Positions 58,881 through 60,464 of a stretch of 60,464 nt of DNA are shown piece after piece. Both the position numbers and the translations under genes were made by a program. The notes under the pieces were generated by a model, which saw only the letters and a list, made by a program, of their open reading frames with translations, had not been told where the DNA came from and did not search any database. The stretch is from an uncultured Pedobacter sp. (lineage in GTDB: Bacteria; Bacteroidota; Bacteroidia; Sphingobacteriales; Sphingobacteriaceae). The number at the start of each line of letters is the position of its first letter. Within the stretch, counting starts at the first letter, position 1. The stretch covers positions 1 to 60,464 of the forward strand of contig NZ_CAMLHF010000005.1 of NCBI RefSeq assembly GCF_946479715.1. Reading direction: 5' to 3'.

Positions 58881-60464
58881 ATGAGAAAAAAACGAGTGAG
58901 TTTAATTTGTTGTATGCTATTCCTCCTTTGTGTGGGAGCCTGCACAAAAGACATTAAGTCGGAGGCCCCATCCGCTGAGCAAAATCTGCTTAAAACATCT
59001 GCAGAAACTGTCACCCCAAGCCTTTTGGCTATCAACCATGTAGGAGGGATTCTCCATACGGAAGCAGATTTTGAAAGAATGAGAGTTAAGGTAAATGCAG
59101 GAACACAACCCTGGAAAGGCAGTTGGGATAAACTATTGCTCAGTCCACACTCTTCCTCTTCATGGACTTCACGTGCTACCGCAATTGTTATTCGTGGGGG
59201 GACTGGCGACAATGTTGCCCTTCTGTATAACGATGTTGCTGCAGCGTACCAGAACGCTTTAATTTGGAAAATCACTGGAAATGCAGCTAATGGAAACAAA
59301 GCAAGGGATATTCTTAACCATTGGTCCAGTACCATAACCACAATTAATGGTAATGCCGATCGTTTCCTTGCAGCGGGAATATTTGGCTACCAGATTGCCA
59401 ATGCCGGGGAGATGATGCGCGACTATTCAGGCTTCAATGTTACAGATTTTAAAAACATGCTGCTGAATGTTTTTTATCCCAGAAACAATGACTTTCTTTT
59501 GAATCACAATACGGCATGTATCACAAATTACTGGGCAAACTGGGATTTATGCAGCATGGCTTCTGTACTGGCTATTGGAGTTTTTTGCGATGATCAGGCC
59601 AAGATCGATCAGGCGGTTAATTACTTTAAGACGGGTGCAGGCAACGGATCGATTCTAAAAGCAGTTCCTTTTTTGCATCCTGGCGGATTGGGTCAATGGC
59701 AGGAAAGTGGCAGAGATCAGGGGCATGCATTACTGGGCGTTGGTTTAATGGGCTCAATTTGTGAAATTGCATGGAACCAGGGAATAGATCTGTACGGTTA
59801 CAGCAGTAACCGGTATATGCAGGGAGCAGAGTATGTGGCCAGTTACAATAACGGAAATACTGTTCCGTTTACAACTTATAACTGGGGTAACGGTACAACC
59901 TGCGCACCGATGTCGCATACTGTAATTTCTGATGCCGGAAGAAATGAGATCAGGCCCATTTATGAAATGATATATAATCATTATGCAAATAGAATGGGGC
60001 TTTCAGTTCCAAATAGTGCAGCACGCGCTGCGGCGCACAGACCAGAGGGAGGCCCGGGAGGGCATGCAACTACCTTTGATCAACCAGGTTACGGCTCCCT
60101 TACTTATTACAGAGATGCCTCTTCCAAACCTATAGCAAATGGCACTTTTAGATTGAAGAATCGTGCCACTGGAAAAATGCTGGATAATGCAGGGGCTACT
60201 ACTGATGGCGCTGTTATAAAACAATATGGAGCAGGAACTAGTAACAACCAGAAATGGGTAGTAACCTATAGCAATGGCTATTACAAATTAAGTTGTGTCA
60301 CCGGAGGTAAATATCTTGACAGCGGAGGAAATACAGCAAATGGTAGCAACGTATTGCAGTGGGGTAATGGAAGCAGTCCAAACCAGCAATGGATTATTGT
60401 AGATCTGGGAACTGGAAACCCTGATACTTCGAAGGAGATTGTCTGTTTTGTACACGAAGTGCAT
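58881..60464 (+). CDS. Alginate-lyase-fold lipoprotein with ricin-type lectin domain (cut by window end)
   Basis: Open reading frame of 528 codons from 58881 that leaves the window without a stop. The lipoprotein signal ends CVGAC (Cys21). An alpha/alpha-barrel domain (about 55-395) carries alginate_lyase-type blocks: HVGGILHTEADFERMRVKVNAG, the NTACITNYWANWDLCSMASVLAIGVF helix and GGLGQWQESGRDQGHALLGVGLMGSICEIAWNQG, with Asn/His/Tyr/Arg residues where such lyases hold catalysis. A ricin-type beta-trefoil follows (about 415-510) with two QxW repeats (NQKW, NQQW). PL38-like uronate lyase is my best guess. It probably acts at the cell surface on the PUL's uronic-acid glycan; the lectin domain would anchor it to the substrate. 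Confidence 0.85.
   Translation, partial: MRKKRVSLICCMLFLLCVGACTKDIKSEAPSAEQNLLKTSAETVTPSLLAINHVGGILHTEADFERMRVKVNAGTQPWKGSWDKLLLSPHSSSSWTSRATAIVIRGGTGDNVALLYNDVAAAYQNALIWKITGNAANGNKARDILNHWSSTITTINGNADRFLAAGIFGYQIANAGEMMRDYSGFNVTDFKNMLLNVFYPRNNDFLLNHNTACITNYWANWDLCSMASVLAIGVFCDDQAKIDQAVNYFKTGAGNGSILKAVPFLHPGGLGQWQESGRDQGHALLGVGLMGSICEIAWNQGIDLYGYSSNRYMQGAEYVASYNNGNTVPFTTYNWGNGTTCAPMSHTVISDAGRNEIRPIYEMIYNHYANRMGLSVPNSAARAAAHRPEGGPGGHATTFDQPGYGSLTYYRDASSKPIANGTFRLKNRATGKMLDNAGATTDGAVIKQYGAGTSNNQKWVVTYSNGYYKLSCVTGGKYLDSGGNTANGSNVLQWGNGSSPNQQWIIVDLGTGNPDTSKEIVCFVHEVH

Noticed and set aside
58736..59341. 201-codon minus-strand ORF over the alginate-lyase-type gene
   Set aside because: The plus-strand frame has a lipobox, lyase motifs and lectin repeats; the minus frame has none and crosses the LacI stop.

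Overview
The window looks like a chromosomal segment from a Bacteroidota bacterium of the Sphingobacteriaceae type (Pedobacter-like). The evidence is four SusC/SusD-type or TonB-dependent receptor systems, three of them true SusC/SusD pairs; promoters of the Bacteroidota form TTTG-N19-21-TAnnTTTG; an ECF sigma / FecR / STN-SusC cascade; a small Hc1-like histone; DUF6660 and DUF4870 proteins; and weak Shine-Dalgarno signals. No rRNA, tRNA, CRISPR array, insertion sequence or phage gene was seen. I had no database access, so family names come from recognised motifs.

Layout. (a) 1-3574: a minus-strand SusC/SusD pair (SusD cut by the window edge) with a palindrome where the -33 box should be. (b) 3696-5843: a two-gene minus operon (YdcF/DUF218 protein, then a beta-propeller-like secreted protein), divergent from (c) 6022-11019: a plus-strand SusC/SusD pair with a near-consensus promoter and a terminator. 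(d) 11066-13629: a Cys/His-rich DUF6660-like protein and a BtuB/FecA-type receptor, probably for a metal or metal chelate. (e) 13671-16634: a promoter, a 28-codon leader peptide ending in four Cys codons, alternative hairpins, and one TonB-dependent receptor with its own terminator. This looks like cysteine-responsive attenuation of a receptor and is the most striking regulatory feature here. (f) 16762-17753: a small lipoprotein, tandem terminators, a candidate ~105-nt minus-strand sRNA and a divergently transcribed histone H1-like gene. (g) 17921-28404: housekeeping and stress genes: a short-chain dehydrogenase with an AraC regulator, a PAS histidine kinase, a YdeI/DUF1801 protein, a DinB protein, an ABC exporter with a bestrophin, and a three-gene phosphorelay. 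(h) 28531-31702: a five-gene minus operon of membrane and lipoproteins of unknown function, divergent from a TPR-HTH sensor (31867-33657).

(i) 33741-60464: one large polysaccharide utilization locus (PUL) on the plus strand, still open at the window end. An ECF sigma factor and FecR anti-sigma precede an STN-type SusC and a SusD. These are followed by a GH28-family protein, a GH92 alpha-mannosidase, a PQQ-type sugar dehydrogenase, a GH2 enzyme, a LacI regulator overlapping a beta-propeller protein, a 63-aa acidic protein, an L-fucose/proton symporter-like MFS carrier, a serine-hydrolase/GH28-like fusion, a heparinase II/III-type lyase, a second LacI regulator and an alginate-lyase-fold lipoprotein with a ricin-type lectin domain.

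How the PUL parts fit (inference): SusC/SusD capture and import oligosaccharides. SusC reports ligand to FecR through its STN domain and so releases the ECF sigma factor. Secreted lyases and glycosidases depolymerise a complex glycan that probably contains uronic acid, and the MFS carrier takes up a released monosaccharide, possibly L-fucose. Two LacI repressors probably add monosaccharide-level control. The enzyme set (polygalacturonase fold, two uronate-lyase folds, alpha-mannosidase, GH2, fucose carrier) does not match any single textbook PUL I can name.
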